From: Botryosphaeria dothidea | Taxonomy: Eukaryota; Ascomycota; Dothideomycetes; Botryosphaeriales; Botryosphaeriaceae | Length of the DNA: 64,000 nt | Reading direction: 5' to 3' | NCBI GenBank assembly: GCA_011503125.2 | Contig: WWBZ02000033.1 | Location: forward strand, 4,340,001 to 4,404,000 | The notes under the pieces: generated by a model | What the model was told of the DNA's origin: nothing | Database searches by the model: none | What the model saw: the letters and a program-made list of their open reading frames with translations, nothing else | Shown here: positions 1 through 12,625 of the stretch, piece by piece | Layout of the letters: every line of letters starts with the position of its first letter | Numbering within the stretch: the stretch's first letter is position 1 | Made by a program: the position numbers and the translations under genes

Positions 1-1021
1 GGCATGAAGCTCGGCTGTTATCCAATACCGGAACGGCAACACTACCAGGTCAGCCTCGTCAGAGCCTGAGCCACCCTAAGCTTCTGGGATATCTTCAAAA
101 GGAGCATCTGGCCCCGGCTTTGGATAAAATGGCCCCGAAGCTGCGATTTGTAAGGTTCTTCTGCAAGTTGCATCCATTGCACTACCATTCTTTTTCTTAA
201 CAATGAAATAGATCACGACGCCGAGAAGCGACCATATCTGGGCTCTCCATCATCAGGCAGCTCGAGGCCGCCAAATCATACTCACGGAGATGCCAAACTT
301 GCACCTCGTTTGGCACTTTTCCCGAGTATTCATCAAACCCATCCCTCCGTACATGTTTTCGAGAGCATTCTGGACGTATGTGCATCAGCATAGTACCGAC
401 GAAAAAGACCTCTCTGGCGCATGTGCCGGCTTCATGCGCTCGTACTCGCACCTTATTCGCTACCAGTCTGATTTCGAGAAGGCTGTCACCGAACACCTGA
501 TACCTTCGGAAGACAATAACGGAGAGAAAATCACCTTTGAGAGATGCGCCAGGTTCATTGCACCTTTTGCTGAGCTTGAAGACAACCAGGTCAGCCCCCG
601 ATATCACTATGGAGAACTCCGACTTACTCGCTTAAATGTCTGCGCCCGCTTCCTACTTGGGAAACTGACGTACTTTCACATCAACGCACAATGGGCTTCC
701 TACCTGAAAAGGTATCTCACACCGATGATTACGACCTTCGCTATCCTTTCAGTCGTTCTCAATGCCATGCAAGTCGCTCTGGCTGCGCAAGACTTGCAGA
801 GGATGCCGCAGGCCTTGAAGACTCTCACCACCGCGTCGTGGCATTTTTCGGTGGCTGTCATAATCTTGGCAGCATTCGGGATCCTTTTCATCCTCTCGGG
901 GGCCATGTTCATATTTATTCATGAACAGCCGTTTGCTATAAAGGTCTTGAAGGAAAAGAGACAGAAGAATGCGGGGAAGCGGCTGTCGCCTCCTAGTTCT
1001 GGTGTGGTCAGTCCGGCGTAG
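1..1021 (+). CDS. DUF6601-type integral membrane protein, 3' part (5' end outside window)
   Basis: Two exons are visible: the frame is open from base 3 to 149, then 212-1021, giving about 318 residues. The intron 150-211 has donor GTAAGG, branch CTTAAC and acceptor TAG. Splicing joins the frames so that the conserved block reads ...RGRQIILTE-MPNLHLVW-RVFIKPIP..., which I recognise as the fungal family usually labelled DUF6601 (unknown function). A later conserved block is YHYGELRLTRLNVCARFLL. Two C-terminal hydrophobic helices follow, one around LTPMITTFAILSVVL and one around FSVAVIILAAFGILF, then a short basic tail, so it should be membrane-anchored. The internal ATG at 290 is not the true start, because coding sequence continues upstream of it through the splice. 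Family assignment is from memory of the motif pattern. Confidence 0.8.
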
Positions 1022-1554
1022 GTTCAGGGGGGAACAACATCCTTTGAGCACAAAAATAGGAAACAGGGGCTATTTTACCTATGTGGTTTTGTTATTGTTT
1101 TCATGACGACAGCTGAAAATGATTGGATGATGGTAATTCGATGGGGCGGGGAAAAAGTGGAGGGGAAGGGCAGGGTCAAGCGACGCAAGGACTTTCCATT
1201 CCAAAAGTTTTGTAGCATGTACGGGAGAGTTGAAGCATTCGTGTGGATGCAAGTGCATTAGAGAAATAAAGTATACCTACGTCCGGATGAATGCTTCCAC
1301 TCCCCACGTTATGATAGTTCGGTATTACCCTCGTCCTCTACGGGGTGCCATTAAGTCGTTGCCGCCAGGTCATCCACGAGTCAGGGGTGAAGCACGTCAC
1401 CTACCCGAATGAGGTGTAGCTTATCTGTTGTCATATCCCACTTTCATCATCGCATCATTGAACCTCGACTTGACGTTTCAAAGAACCTCGACTCTTTATT
1501 TTCCGGCCTCGTCCGATCCATCCCATCTCCATCTTAACCACCGGGGCAGTGAAG
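1022..1554. other. Intergenic, no gene seen
   Basis: The spacer lies between the DUF6601-type gene and the amidohydrolase. It presumably holds the 3' UTR of the first and the promoter of the second. The stretch 1440-1554 is rich in C/T, as is common upstream of fungal start codons. I see no supported gene. Confidence 0.5.
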
Positions 1555-4422
1555 ATGGAGAAGGACGGGCTCCCCTCTTACAGCGCAGTGGCTAGTCAAG
1601 GCACGCCGCAGCCTCGTCGGCGCTTCCGGAAATCACGCATCCTCAAGGCCATCATTGTTGCGTGCCTGGTTTATCTGACATATGCGCAATGGACCCAGCT
1701 TCGCATCAGCAGGCATCAAAAGCATGGGAAATCTACGACTCTGTCACTGGAACGACTGGAATCAGATCTGGCTACATGCGCGAAGCTGCAGCATAAGCCC
1801 CAGGATCCCAGCGGCCCTCGTGACCGCAACGCCCGCTACATCGACGGCCACAAGCCCACTCTGATCAAGAATGCCACCGTATGGATTGGCGAGCCTGTTT
1901 CCGGAACCTCAGAGGAAGATGCTCGCGCCGGTAAAGGCTATGCTTGGGTTCAATCAGACGTGCTTCTTGAGTATGGCCTCATCAAGGCCGTCGGTGTGAA
2001 GATACCGGAAGAAGACCTCCCAGCCGACCTCCTGGTCTACGACGCCCAAGGCCATCAGCTTACAGCCGGAATTGTCGACATGCACAGCCATGCCGGCGTC
2101 AACCCGTTGCCAGAGCTGCGGGGCAATGAGGATACGAATGAGTTGTCCGCCGACATCACGCCGTATGTGCGCTCAATCGATGGCATCGACCCGTTGGACC
2201 ACCAGATCCAGGTCATCAAATCTGGTGGTGTAACAACCTCGCTCGTGCTGCCCGGCTCCGGCAACAACATCGGTGGCGAGGCCTACGTCATCAAGCACGC
2301 TGTCGGAAAGCCTGATGGCCGGCTGGAAATTAGTGCGGAGGACCTGCTGGCTGATCCGGAGCGCAACTGGCGGTACATGAAGATGGCGTGCGGAGAGAAT
2401 GCCAAGAGAGTGTATGGTAGAGTTGGCGAGCATGGCCCGTTCAGCAGGCTGGGCGAGTCCTGGGAGTTCAGGCATGCGTTTGAGCAGGCCAGCCGCTTGG
2501 TCAAAGAGCAGGATGACTGGTGTGCCGCAGCGGCGGCCAGCGGTGTGGAGGCAATGACTGCTTACCTGCCCCAAGAGCTCAAGTGGGAGTCTCTGTCTGC
2601 TGCGCTCCGTGGCCAGGTGCATGTCAACACCCATTGCTATACCGTGCCAGATTTGGAGGCCTTCATTGACCACACCAACGAGTTCCAATTCCCCATCCGG
2701 GCCTTTCACCATGCGCACGAGACTTATATCGTTCCCGAGGTACGTGCTCTTCCCATCCCGTCAATTGTGTTGCACTAATTGAAGTAGCTTCTCAAACGTG
2801 CTTGGGGTGGCCGTCCCCCGGCTGCAGCCCTCTTCGCCGACAACATGCTGTACAAGTCCGAGGCGTATCGCGGCTCGGAGCAGGCCGGCAAGATCCTCTA
2901 CGAGAATGGCATCACTCCCGTCTACGTTTCCGACAACCCCGTCCTCAACGCCCAGCACGTCGTGTTCGAAGCTGCCAAGGCTTACCGCTACGGCCTGCCC
3001 TACCATGCCGCTCTGGCTGGCGTTACTTCTGCTTCTGCCGAGCTTCTGGGGTTGGGAGAGCGGATTGGTAAGGTCAAGGCTGGATTCGACGCCGATATCG
3101 TTGTCTGGGACAGCGATCCGCTGAGTGTTGGTGCTACGCCTCTCCAGGTCTGGATTGACGGCACTGCGCAGTATGAGGATCCCTACGTTCTGAACAAGTC
3201 CAAAACGGAGCCGATTGATCCCCGCAAGCCGGTGGCTGCGACCGAGGACGATGCGGTGGAGAGTGAGGATGTGATCTTCACCGGAGTGTCCAAGGTCCTG
3301 CTTCCCGGCTTCGAAACGGCCGTAGAGAAGCCAGGAAATGTTATCATCACTAACGGCAAAGTGGCTTGCGCAGGAATGTGCGAGGCTGAGATCAGAGCTT
3401 CAACCTCCAAGGCCGTCAAGACAATCGAGCTGGAGGACGGATTTCTCTCTCCCTCCTTCACTCTCTTTGGATCGGGCCTTGGGCTTGGAGAAATCTCTGG
3501 CGAGGCGGACACGACTGATGGCAGAGTCAGTCCTGATATCTTTGCCCGCGCGGTCGATGGCCTCACTTTCGACAACAAACAACTCACTGCGGCCTACAGA
3601 CACGGTATCACCAAGGGAATCAGCGCTCCACTTTCCTCTGGAGGCTCTCATGGCGTCAGCGCTGGGTTCCTTACAAGCGCGAAGCACCCTCTGCAGGAGG
3701 GGGCGGTTTGGGCAGATGAAGTGTCTGTCCATTACGTTCTTACGCTTGCAGCAAAACAGGGCAAGACGCCTTCCATTTCCAGTGCCGTAGGTCGCCTCAG
3801 AGATAGCCTCCTGAAGGCCAACGGGACCTCTGGACCGAAATACTCCGAGCAGGCATACCTGAGCCAAGTTCTGAAAGGAGAACTCCCCCTCGCCATCCAT
3901 GTCAACAGCGCGGACACCATCGCTGCCCTTCTGCGCGTCAAGTCCGAGGTCGAGGAGGCTGTGAATGCCGACATTCATCTGACCGTCATCGGCGGTGCCG
4001 AGTCCCACCTCGTTGCCAAGGAGCTTGCGGAGGCCCGCGTTGGCGTCGTCCTCGCGCCCCTCCTGCCGTATTCCAAGTTATGGGACCAAAGACGCTCGTT
4101 GACTGGTGCGCCTCTCACGAACGGCAATACCATCAATATCCTCCTTGACGCCGGAGTGGTCACTGCGATTGGAGTTGCTGGGAACTGGGAGATAAGGAGC
4201 TTGCCTCTCCAGGCTGCCATCGCTTATGCGAACAGCGAGGGAAGACTCACTGAATCAGACGCTCTGGGTCTGATCAGCACAAACGTGTACAAGTTGCTGG
4301 GATTGAAGGGCCCGGCGGATGCTTCGGCGGATTTTGTAGTCTTTGAGGGAAGCCCGCTGGAGATCCAGTCAAGAGTTGTTGCTGTTGGGAATGGACGCGG
4401 AGGTGTCTCTGTGTTCAACTAA
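1555..4422 (+). CDS. Membrane-anchored amidohydrolase (carbohydrate esterase family 9-like)
   Basis: Exons are 1555-2739 and 2788-4422, encoding 939 residues. The intron 2740-2787 has donor GTACGT, branch CTAATTG and acceptor TAG, in phase 0. The start is the ATG at 1555; the GTG two codons upstream is not credible. A basic stretch (RRRFRKSR) precedes one hydrophobic helix at about residues 29-46, so a type II membrane protein is likely. The amidohydrolase metal site HSH lies at residues 177-179 within GIVDMHSHAG, followed by HVNTHCYT, FHHAHETY and the Asp of YVSDNP. A second, more divergent amidohydrolase-like half ends with ADFVVFEGSPLE. In fungal annotations this architecture is called CE9 or N-acetylglucosamine-6-phosphate deacetylase-like. 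The true substrate is unknown. Confidence 0.85.
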
Positions 4423-5130
4423 ACGCCTCTGAATGTAGAAACGTACTGTACATGTAGCACTGTCTTTCAACGCATAGATATGCTGCTTCCACTTTCGAGT
4501 CCTGCTGCATCATGATCCTCGCTTTTGACATGCACTAGTCTTTAAACTACCTCTGTATCTTCCGTTGTCTCCGTATATCAAACTTGTCGCACCTTGGTCC
4601 GCTTCTTGTGTGTGGACTTTTGGCCAAGTTACCACCTCATCGAAGGAGGAATCGTCCCTCGGATTGACCGCGCTATCAACCACAGCGCGCAGCGCATCTA
4701 CTTTCTGAACTTCTCTCGCGCTACGTGATTTTTGCAGCGTATCCTTAACGTGGGAGTGGAAGCATTCATCAAGCTGTAAGTTTCTCGCAAGACTGATTAT
4801 ATTTATCTACGGATAAATATTTCTATTTGCTACGCGTTAACCCTTAAATATAGACACTGACATCATACAGATTCCTAAAACTATGATCGTCTGCACAGCC
4901 CGGTTCACATAAGCTGAGCCTGAAGCACTGGAACATTGTCGCACGGACTGCGGGAAGTCGAGTAGGCAAGGACGATCGCGTGATCAGGCGAAGATTGACG
5001 GCATGAGGAAGACCATATCATTAATTGAATTCATTAATTGAATTGAATATGGCACTATTGTATCTGAATTTCTGGGTAAGATAACCACCTGAAACAATGG
5101 TGGACCTGCTGTACAAATAGGAACACACCT
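4423..5130. other. Intergenic with one coding-like stretch
   Basis: Contains the 3' UTR of the amidohydrolase. Around 4605-4735 the plus strand can be read as YHLIEGGIVPRIDRAIN and IYFLNFSRAT before a TGA, and a GTAAGT-like donor follows near 4776. This could be a gene relic, but I do not recognise the family. At about 5021-5048 the motif ATTAATTGAAT is repeated in tandem. Otherwise nothing is supported. Confidence 0.3.
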
Positions 5131-6591
5131 TCAATGATACGACACCTCCACCCTCGTAGTCCTGCTTATTGCCCTAGACCTTCCCTCTACCAGATGCTCC
5201 TCACTTCCGTCGTCATTCAAAGCTTCTGTGTTATGCCCCACGCTAGTCTTCTGATACGCACGCGTCTCTTTAAGATCATGCAACTGTATGTGCCCTTCAG
5301 AACGCGGATTGCTGCGGCTCCCGCTCCCGCTCGACGAACTATTTTTCTTTTCCGGACTCCACAAGTACCGAATAGCGCGCATGGCCGGCATAGAGCTGGC
5401 GATGATACCAACCGTAGGTTCGGCGACGGACCAGGCCATCGGGATGGCCATGGCGTAGGTGGTGTCTGCGTCTTTGAGGAGCGCGGGAAGGAACCCCATG
5501 CGGACACAGCTGGTGATGACGGCACTGGAAAGTGTCAGATTGGGGGACTTGAAGAAGAGAAAGCGGTGCTTCCTCTGGATTCATTACTTACAAGCCTCCC
5601 ATGAGAAGCGTCAAGAGCGTCTGCAGCTTCTTCTTTGGATCCATCTGCAGCGGTTTCACGATGGGAATGGAGAGACCGTACACCATAACATCTGTGAAGA
5701 TCCCGGTGCTAGCATTGCCGAGGTAGAAGGCCGCTTGGTTGATGCATTTGCCTTTGACGCTGTTGTCGAAGGCTGCGGCTATGGGACGACACTGGAAGGC
5801 TGCGACGCAGACATTGATTGTCGTGTTGACGCTCACGATGCCGAATGCAGTCCAGTTGATGATGGGCAAAGTGCGGCTCGGAATGCCTGCTAGGATACGT
5901 CGATACAGCGAGAGCACCGAGAGTTTGACCATGCCAAGGGTCGTGTTGTAGAAGATGGCGCAGAAGTAGATGGCCTGGTTGTGGACTCTGGTAAGTGGTT
6001 GCCGCTCTGGTGGTCTGCACATTTTGCTCCATTTGTTTTTGGCAACATACCAGATTGTATCTGTCAAGGCCATCATAGCCATGCTTATAGAGAATAACCT
6101 CAACGTGTACCCCCATACCACGATCGATTGCTGTGTGGAAGACTGGATCAGCAAAATATGAATTCGGAGCTTGATAACATTCCAGGACTCACCAATCAGT
6201 ACCGCAGTTGTGAGACCCCAAAATGTAAGCTGCTTCAAGTCAGATTTTGCGAACGTTTGTTTTTCTTGTGCCATCTTACCACGGCGAGTAGGTTGAAGAC
6301 TTGAAGGCGTTAGTTTTGTCAGTAGACGCGGTGTGGCCAACTTACCATCATCCATTCCCAGGAACTGTCCCCATGTAATCGGAAGGATGTGCTCGTAGCC
6401 GTATCTCAACTTCAAGCAATATCTTGCAGCTGTTCGAAGCACGAGAGCAAAGAAGACCAGGACAATACATGATACTGTGAAATGTCTGATAGCGTCCTGG
6501 AAAGTTCAGCATGCAGTGAGTCAAGATGAGATTGTAGACCTACAGTCTGGTCATCAACAGCTGACGCAGGCAGCTCCTTGGGTATGTCCAT
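5131..6591 (-). CDS. Fungal rhodopsin-like seven-TM integral membrane protein (PTH11-like group)
   Basis: Seven exons fit on the minus strand: 6591-6544, 6496-6346, 6299-6280, 6229-6193, 6142-6051, 5974-5592 and 5524-5131, giving 374 residues. All introns are GT-AG and the phases agree. The 20-nt third exon restores LGMDD-VFNLLAV-LTFWGLTT across the second helix. The boundary 6051/5974 is the least certain, since another acceptor near 5983 is possible. Family marks seen are FHTAIDRGMGVHV, IFYNTTLGMVKLSVLSLYRR, FQCRPIAAAFD, GKCINQAAFY, IFTDVMVYGLSIPIV and a last helix around YAMAIPMAWSVAEPTVGI. The C-terminal tail is polar and serine-rich. This family (Pfam fungal rhodopsin domain) includes plasma-membrane PTH11-like receptors, but ligand and role are unknown. 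The N-terminal CFEM domain of true PTH11 is absent. Confidence 0.8.
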
Positions 6592-7769
6592 TTTTGTCTG
6601 TTCTGGAAGCTTGCGCAGAGATTCTGGCCCCGATGGATGTGGTTTAAACCTTTGACCGGTGAGGACTTAAAATCAGCCTTCGTCGTACGGACCCAGCAAA
6701 AGCAGAGGGAGCAGCAGGCGGAACGCGGTGCCGGTCATCTTCATGTTCAACAGCAAGGCTTAACAATCTTGATTATGAACACAGAAATACGTGCCCCAGC
6801 CACTGATCTTCCCGGTGCTGAGCCGGGGCTATGCATAGTCGTTGTCCAGCTGACCCGAGATCTACTCTTTCCGCTTAAGTTGAGCGCTGATAGGATGGTG
6901 AGAAACGCCAACCGGACAAGGCCAATGCGCCCACGTAGTACACGGTGCTTTCAAGATCGATTATTGTTATGGGAAAAGCCGCCAACCGAGACGCCGCATT
7001 CCCAACTCGGGGGCCATCCCTTCAAAGAGTGCGCCTATTGGTAGAAATATAAAAACGATAGCGGATAAGAGACCGCACGCCTTTTATGCAGGTTGAAACC
7101 GCAAATCCGCATCTCATGCCTACAAGTAGTGAAAAACAGAACTTGTGTAGACTGTAGGCTGCTGGTATGCAAGCACGGGTATGCGCATGTGTCAATGCTT
7201 CCTGGAACATGTAGAGACACGGCCATGGCTGCAATGGGGAAGCGCTTGTCATCCCTCACATTTTCGCGATGCATGGTCCGCGTATGCTGACAGGGATATT
7301 CTAGTCGGACTTCGGGGAAACCAGGATACCATGCAATTGCTTGCGTCGCCAATCTGAGATACGCTGCAGTTTCAATGAGAACAGCGAAGTGACCTTTATC
7401 CTTGCAAGGAAGTGCCGTAGACCGAAGAGTCGGGGGCCAAAAAGCTTCCGCCCCGCTGGCGCTCTCGGTAGATTGTTTCACAGGGCGACACAGCACATGA
7501 CTCTGCTACGATCAGTTGAGATAATCCTCCGGACCTGGGTCGGTGGGAGCAATACGAAGACAGTTTCCACCAAACATTGTCACAGCGACTACAGGTGCGA
7601 GGAGTCCAAGCATTTGTTGGGATGCCAGCGTCCGGCAGAGCTCATCATTTTCTCGTTCGGATTCGTGCTTCCACTCAAGACGGGAAGGACATGTTCCAAT
7701 AACTATGGCACTGACATTGTATTCCCATATATCTTCGTTCAGCTTGATGTTTCATGAAGACCGAATCCA
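6592..7769. other. Intergenic, no gene supported
   Basis: The region separates the 7-TM gene (start at 6591) from the 3' end of the P450. Several open frames of 65-150 codons occur on both strands, but none shows a recognisable motif or a consistent splice pattern. Part of it must hold the promoter of the 7-TM gene. Confidence 0.4.
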
Positions 7770-9728
7770 TCACGTATTGGAGAAAAGGCACCTCGCCAGC
7801 ACAGCGCCTGCCGTGACACCTCGATCGCAACACTGTCCAGCGCAGCCAGCCTTGCCACCCCTCAGCCGTAGCTGAACCTCGAAGTCCTGATTGTACGCGA
7901 CCCCGCCAGCAACAACATAGCTGCCCTCGCGCTTCAACTCAAAATCAAAACGGCGGACGATCTGCAGGCACACAGCGTTAGTTCCAGCCCAACAAGCAGA
8001 TCATGGCCCCACTCTCACGTCACACAGGGCGACATGCAGGGTGGCACAACGACTCACCTCCGGCAGTAGCTTGTACATCTCCATGACGGCGACGTCCTTG
8101 CCCAGGCACACCCTCGGCCCCACCCCAAACACGAACGAGCCCGCCTCCATCTCATTCGCCCTCTTTGCCTCCAGCCACCGCTCCGGCCGAAACGCCTCGG
8201 GATCCGGCGCGTACAGTGCCGGGTCGCGCTGCACGACATACGCGTTGCTCGTCATCTCGGTGCCGCCGGGCACGAACGCGCCGTCGACGACCTTGCCGCC
8301 CGCCGGCGGCGCCACGCGCGCGAACAGGTTCGTCGCCGGCGGGTGCAGGCGCAGCGACTCCTTGATGCACGCCACGAAGAAGGGCAGCTGCGTCCGCGTC
8401 TCCTCGTAGAGGATGGGCGTGTGCAGCGCGCCCGCCTGCTCCGCCGCCGCCATCTCGGCGCGGCACCGCGAGAGCGCGCTGGGGTGCGTGACGAGGAAGC
8501 GGAGGGTGCTGCCGAGCGCGGTGCCCGTGGTGTCGGCGCCCGCCTGGATGAGGAGCGTGACGTGCGCGCGCTTCTGGATGGGCTGGAGCGGCACGCCGTC
8601 CATGCGGGCTTCGAGGCAGCTGTTGTTTCCCACGTGAAGATGCCGTCAGCTTCGGAGTGCTCCAGACCGGACGGGGATCATCTGGTCAGACGGGAGGAAA
8701 GAAAACACTTACTGCTGCAGGAAGTCTGGCTTCTCCTGCGAGTAGTTCTCGTTCTCGATGCGCTGCTCCCGGCCGGCGACTTGCTTGTCCGCTTGGCTCA
8801 TCAGATACCCCATGCCCGTGTCGTCACTCATGTTCGGCAGGAAATAAAGGCCCCACGATGTCTTCATGACCACGTCGCGGAACCAGCGGAAGCGGCCGAC
8901 GAAGCCGAAGAAGTCCAGCCCTTCGCGCCAGCTCTTGAGGATGTTGCGTTCGTCGCGGCTGTTGCTCACGAAGCCCCAGGGGTCTGTGAAGGACAGCATC
9001 GTCATGATATCGGCGGCGAATTCTCTGGAGTACATGAGCTACTTCAGCATCGTGGATGTGCAAGAAAGTTGCAAGGGAATCACTTACGCGCACTTGTCGG
9101 ATAGGATTACGGGCTGCCCCCGCTCTGCGCGCTCAGCCATCCTCCTGACGAAGAGCTGTACAAGCTCGTCGATTCTTGGCTCCCAATTATTCTTCAGCCC
9201 CCCGATGGTCCACTGCACTCCGCGCGTCAATATAATTTCACACGCTCCATTGGGTTTGTCGAGTGTACCTGCGGGCCGCCGAGAGCCTTTCTCAACGCCT
9301 TGTGAACATTTCCGTCAAGAGTGGTAAACAAGTGTGGCGGACCCAAGGCGCCTGTCCCGTACAGAGGAGCTTTGGTGTTGCACTTGGGATCCCAGTAGAT
9401 ATCTTTGATGGCAGCTGGTTGCGGGAAAAGAAGCAGCGACGGCGCGATGCGGATGGGTTTGTCGGCTTCGAATTCGAAGTTATCAGCATAGATATGAGAG
9501 GAGTGGACACGAGCAATACTGACTTCCATAGCGCTTCGTTAATGATAGCAGCCATTGCGGTTCAATGCGTAGGACGGAGATGATGGCCGGAATGAGGGAG
9601 AACGATGCCGCATACCAGGGGCCATGAAACTTGGCCAAGGGATGGAGATAAAGGTTGTACAGGATGCGGAGGAACACCGCAGAAGTAATTGCAATGCCTG
9701 CGAGCGATGCGAGAGAGATCAAAGTCAT
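7770..9728 (-). CDS. Cytochrome P450 monooxygenase (pisatin demethylase-like group)
   Basis: Six exons fit: 9728-9524, 9465-9269, 9212-9088, 9024-8713, 8619-8058 and 7961-7770, giving 530 residues. All introns are GT-AG with matching phases. The N-terminus (MTLISLASLAGIAI) is a membrane anchor, which supports the ATG at 9728 over one at 9845. Diagnostic motifs: I-helix AGADTT at residues 306-311, ExxR as ESLR at 367-370, PERW at 425-428, and heme loop FGVGPRVCLG with the ligand Cys451. The block YWDPKCNTK-LYGTGALGPPHLF is typical of the fungal group annotated as pisatin demethylase-like P450s. The reaction would be an NADPH-dependent monooxygenation at the ER, with unknown substrate. No PKS, NRPS or terpene synthase lies nearby, so there is no evidence for a metabolite cluster. 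Confidence 0.9.
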
Positions 9729-10395
9729 GTTGGTTTCCAGGAATAAGAATATGGCCGTTGAGAAAAACAAAAACCTTTGAAACTGCAGCGAGGAGTCGGC
9801 AGACCGGCTCATGCGGTGAAAAGAAAACAGGCCGTGGGAGCTCAAAATACCTCATGCGAGGGGCGCTACAGAAGGTTGGAGCAAAGTGATATCCTGGCCA
9901 TAGCGTGCATCATAGTGGGGGCCATAGCAACACAAAAAGAAGAGTACATGCAGCTGCCTGGGCGTCGCAGCCAATCGGGAACTTCTTAAATTTTCCACAC
10001 GGGACCCCCGTCCCTGCCGTCTCCCCGCCATCTCAAGGGGGATAAGTGCCTATTGCTCAACACTTACACGACCGTTTGTAGAGTAAGCGGCCGGGCGGAC
10101 GACGACTCAACTGGCCCATTAAACGTCTAGTTCCGATGCGCCAAGTGTAAGACGATGCAAGTTTCAATAGAATGGTAAACCACGTAGCGCTGCTATTCAT
10201 CCCAGATCCCAGTCATAGGGGGCATTTTGATTGCGGACATCTAAAACTTGTGCGTGCCGAGAAAACAAGAGATGCCGTAACGCTCAGTCAGCCTGCAGGA
10301 TGATAGAATGTGCCATTTTTATTCTCAATAGAGGATAGAATCCAAATTGCGAGTATATGAAATCAGGATCAAGCGGGAATCATATTCCTGCCAAA
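9729..10395. other. Intergenic between P450 and HET gene
   Basis: It should hold the P450 promoter and the 3' UTR of the HET gene. An in-frame upstream ATG at 9845 would add 39 residues to the P450, but it precedes the normal membrane anchor and is probably 5' UTR. I see no other feature. Confidence 0.4.
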
Positions 10396-12625
10396 TCAGA
10401 CGATAGTGATTGTATACAAGTGCTGCGCAGAGCGTGGGGTGTTATTCATCTGATACCGGGCGTCTTCGGTGTATTCTTCGTAGTCGTTCGGGTCCAGACT
10501 TGGGTCGAAGGAATGCAGATCTAGTATCTCTTCTCCATGGCGGAGAGTAGGTTCAATGATGTCACCGACGTCCATGTTGTTGATGCGTTCTACGGTTGCT
10601 TTTCGATCTTCCTCGGTAGGAATAGAAACGACTTTCCTGGCGTCAACTTCCAGTATGAATGTGCCTACGCGGTTGAAGCGGCCCTTGTCCGTTGCATCTC
10701 TCGCCAGTGCTAGTCCACAAATACGAACGTACGGTATGTAGCATAGCTCGGGAGTCTTTGTCTTCAAGGTCAAGGTCTGGGATATGGCCAGTGCGTCCAC
10801 TTGCACCGGCATGAGGTACCCGGTCGATAAAGATTTACCGCTTGTTTCGTTCAGCTCTTGGTCGAGAACGTCGTAACGGACGATAATTCCACCTTCAGTC
10901 TTCCCCCGCCCCAAAGGTGAAGTCGGCTGGATTCGCCATAGCCAAGAGCGTGCTTTGATGGAGCCTTCAGTAATTTCCAGAAATGGGTCGGGTCCGGCTG
11001 CGGAAACGCGCTTTTCCAGAATTTCAGCGACCACATTTTTCTCAAGTAGTTCTGATGGCCTGGCTGGAAAAACGTTACCGTTGAGTGATGCCCACGACCA
11101 CGACGGAGCTCGATAAGTGGCCGGAGAGCAGGCAGTTGCTTCATTTCGGGATACCCAGAGGAGCTGTTGCGCGAAATATGGCGACCACAGCCCTGCCAGA
11201 TACTCAACTTTCTCATCTGTAGCCTTTTGAAGATTGCCGTAAATCTCCTTTGATACTGCTGAAATGGCTGGAAATTTGTCTCGCGAGACGGTTAGGTCGG
11301 TTCCCGAATATGTGAGAACAAGGTAAGACCAGGCTCCCAGGCAGTCTGTGACCCCTTTCATTTGTTCAGCAAGAAGACTGGACTTCTTTGTAAAACTCAG
11401 CACCTTCCTTCCGGGCTGGTACGTGGGATACGCCTCGGAAGCGGAGCCTTCGCAGCACTCCCACGTGATCAAATTCTCACCAAAGTGTAGAATCCGGGGC
11501 GCCATGAACCATTCCTGGATGACCCACCCGCGATTGTACAGTGGAGCTTCTGGGATGCAGGTATCCGAGCCGGGCAAGCGGTGGTGGATGACCCAGTGGG
11601 AACGTTCCAGCCCACCCCTCTCCGCCCGAATGACAACAGGCTCTAGCGACTGGGGATCGCGGGAGGAGAAAAGACCATGCAATCTATCCTGGGAGATATT
11701 GCAGAAAGCATTGCGGTAGATCTTACCCATTTGGGAGCACTCTCGGCGCCAGTCCTCGTCGCAGTCTTGAATTATGCACAGTGCATCGATCCAGATGTAG
11801 CGGTATCCCATGAATCGTACAACGTCCATTGCATCGACAAAGTTCTTGGTGAGCGCCGAGGCCGGGATCTCTTTTGAGAATTGAGCGAGGGAATCTTGCC
11901 TCAAATTCGACACCTCTGGGTCAGTGCTCCAGCGATGGCTGATTGTGAAATAGCGTGTTCCACGCCCTATCTCTGCGCTCATACAAAGTCGAGCAGGCTG
12001 ACGAGGAGATGATCCCGGCAAGCCAATGTCGATGAGGCGGGAGGGTAGGAAGTCTGGATCTGAAGATCTGTTGTTGCATTGTGCATGTCCAACACGGCAA
12101 TCAGAAAGCCATCTTTTCGCCGCCTGCAGACTGGTTTCGGATCCAGTCCCGTTGCTCATTATCGGCTGCGCGACGTCATACCCGCCTAATATAATGTCAA
12201 CGACATATTAGGCACATGGCCAGGTCGGACTTACGCGATGTTGAATGAATGATCATTCGTCGTGGCTCGTGGCCAAACAGAAACGAGAGAAATCGGATAG
12301 GCTTTGCAGGAACTTCTGAAATCCAACCTTCTGAACCGACGTTCCAGAGAGATTCACCTTCTCCAAGTGACGTAGGCGAGCAATCCCTCACCGCCCGGGC
12401 GCCGCGAGTCGTTTCGCATAGCCGACAACCACGAGAGGCCGATTGTTGAAGGGCCTGGAGTGTTGGGTGATGCTTTCCCGAGCTTTCTTTTTTGGGATCG
12501 TCCAAATCGGCATCCAAAAATATGCGTTCGCAAGCTTGACAGAGTTTATGCGAAGAGTAGATTCTCGTCTCCGAATGGTTCGTTCCCAACAGGAAGGGCG
12601 TATTTACTTCTTCTATTGGAGGCAT
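10396..12625 (-). CDS. Heterokaryon incompatibility (HET) domain protein
   Basis: Exons are 12625-12235 and 12185-10396, encoding 726 residues. The intron 12186-12234 has donor GTAAGT, a TTGAC-type branch and acceptor TTAG, in phase 1. The HET domain (PF06985) begins at about residue 209 with YFTISHRWSTD. It continues with YIWIDALCIIQD at about 260 and the block KIYRNAFCNIS. The N-terminal half has a cysteine-bearing lead-in (LCQACERIF, GCRLCE) commonly found in large HET proteins. The C-terminal ~350 residues show no motif I recognise. Such proteins can trigger cell death when unlike mycelia fuse; most family members have no assigned partner. The gene looks intact. Confidence 0.9.

Noticed and set aside
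7022..7757. Overlapping open frames of 75-150 codons on both strands
   Set aside because: No family motif, no splice consistency, and low-complexity composition; probably chance in the upstream region of the 7-TM gene.
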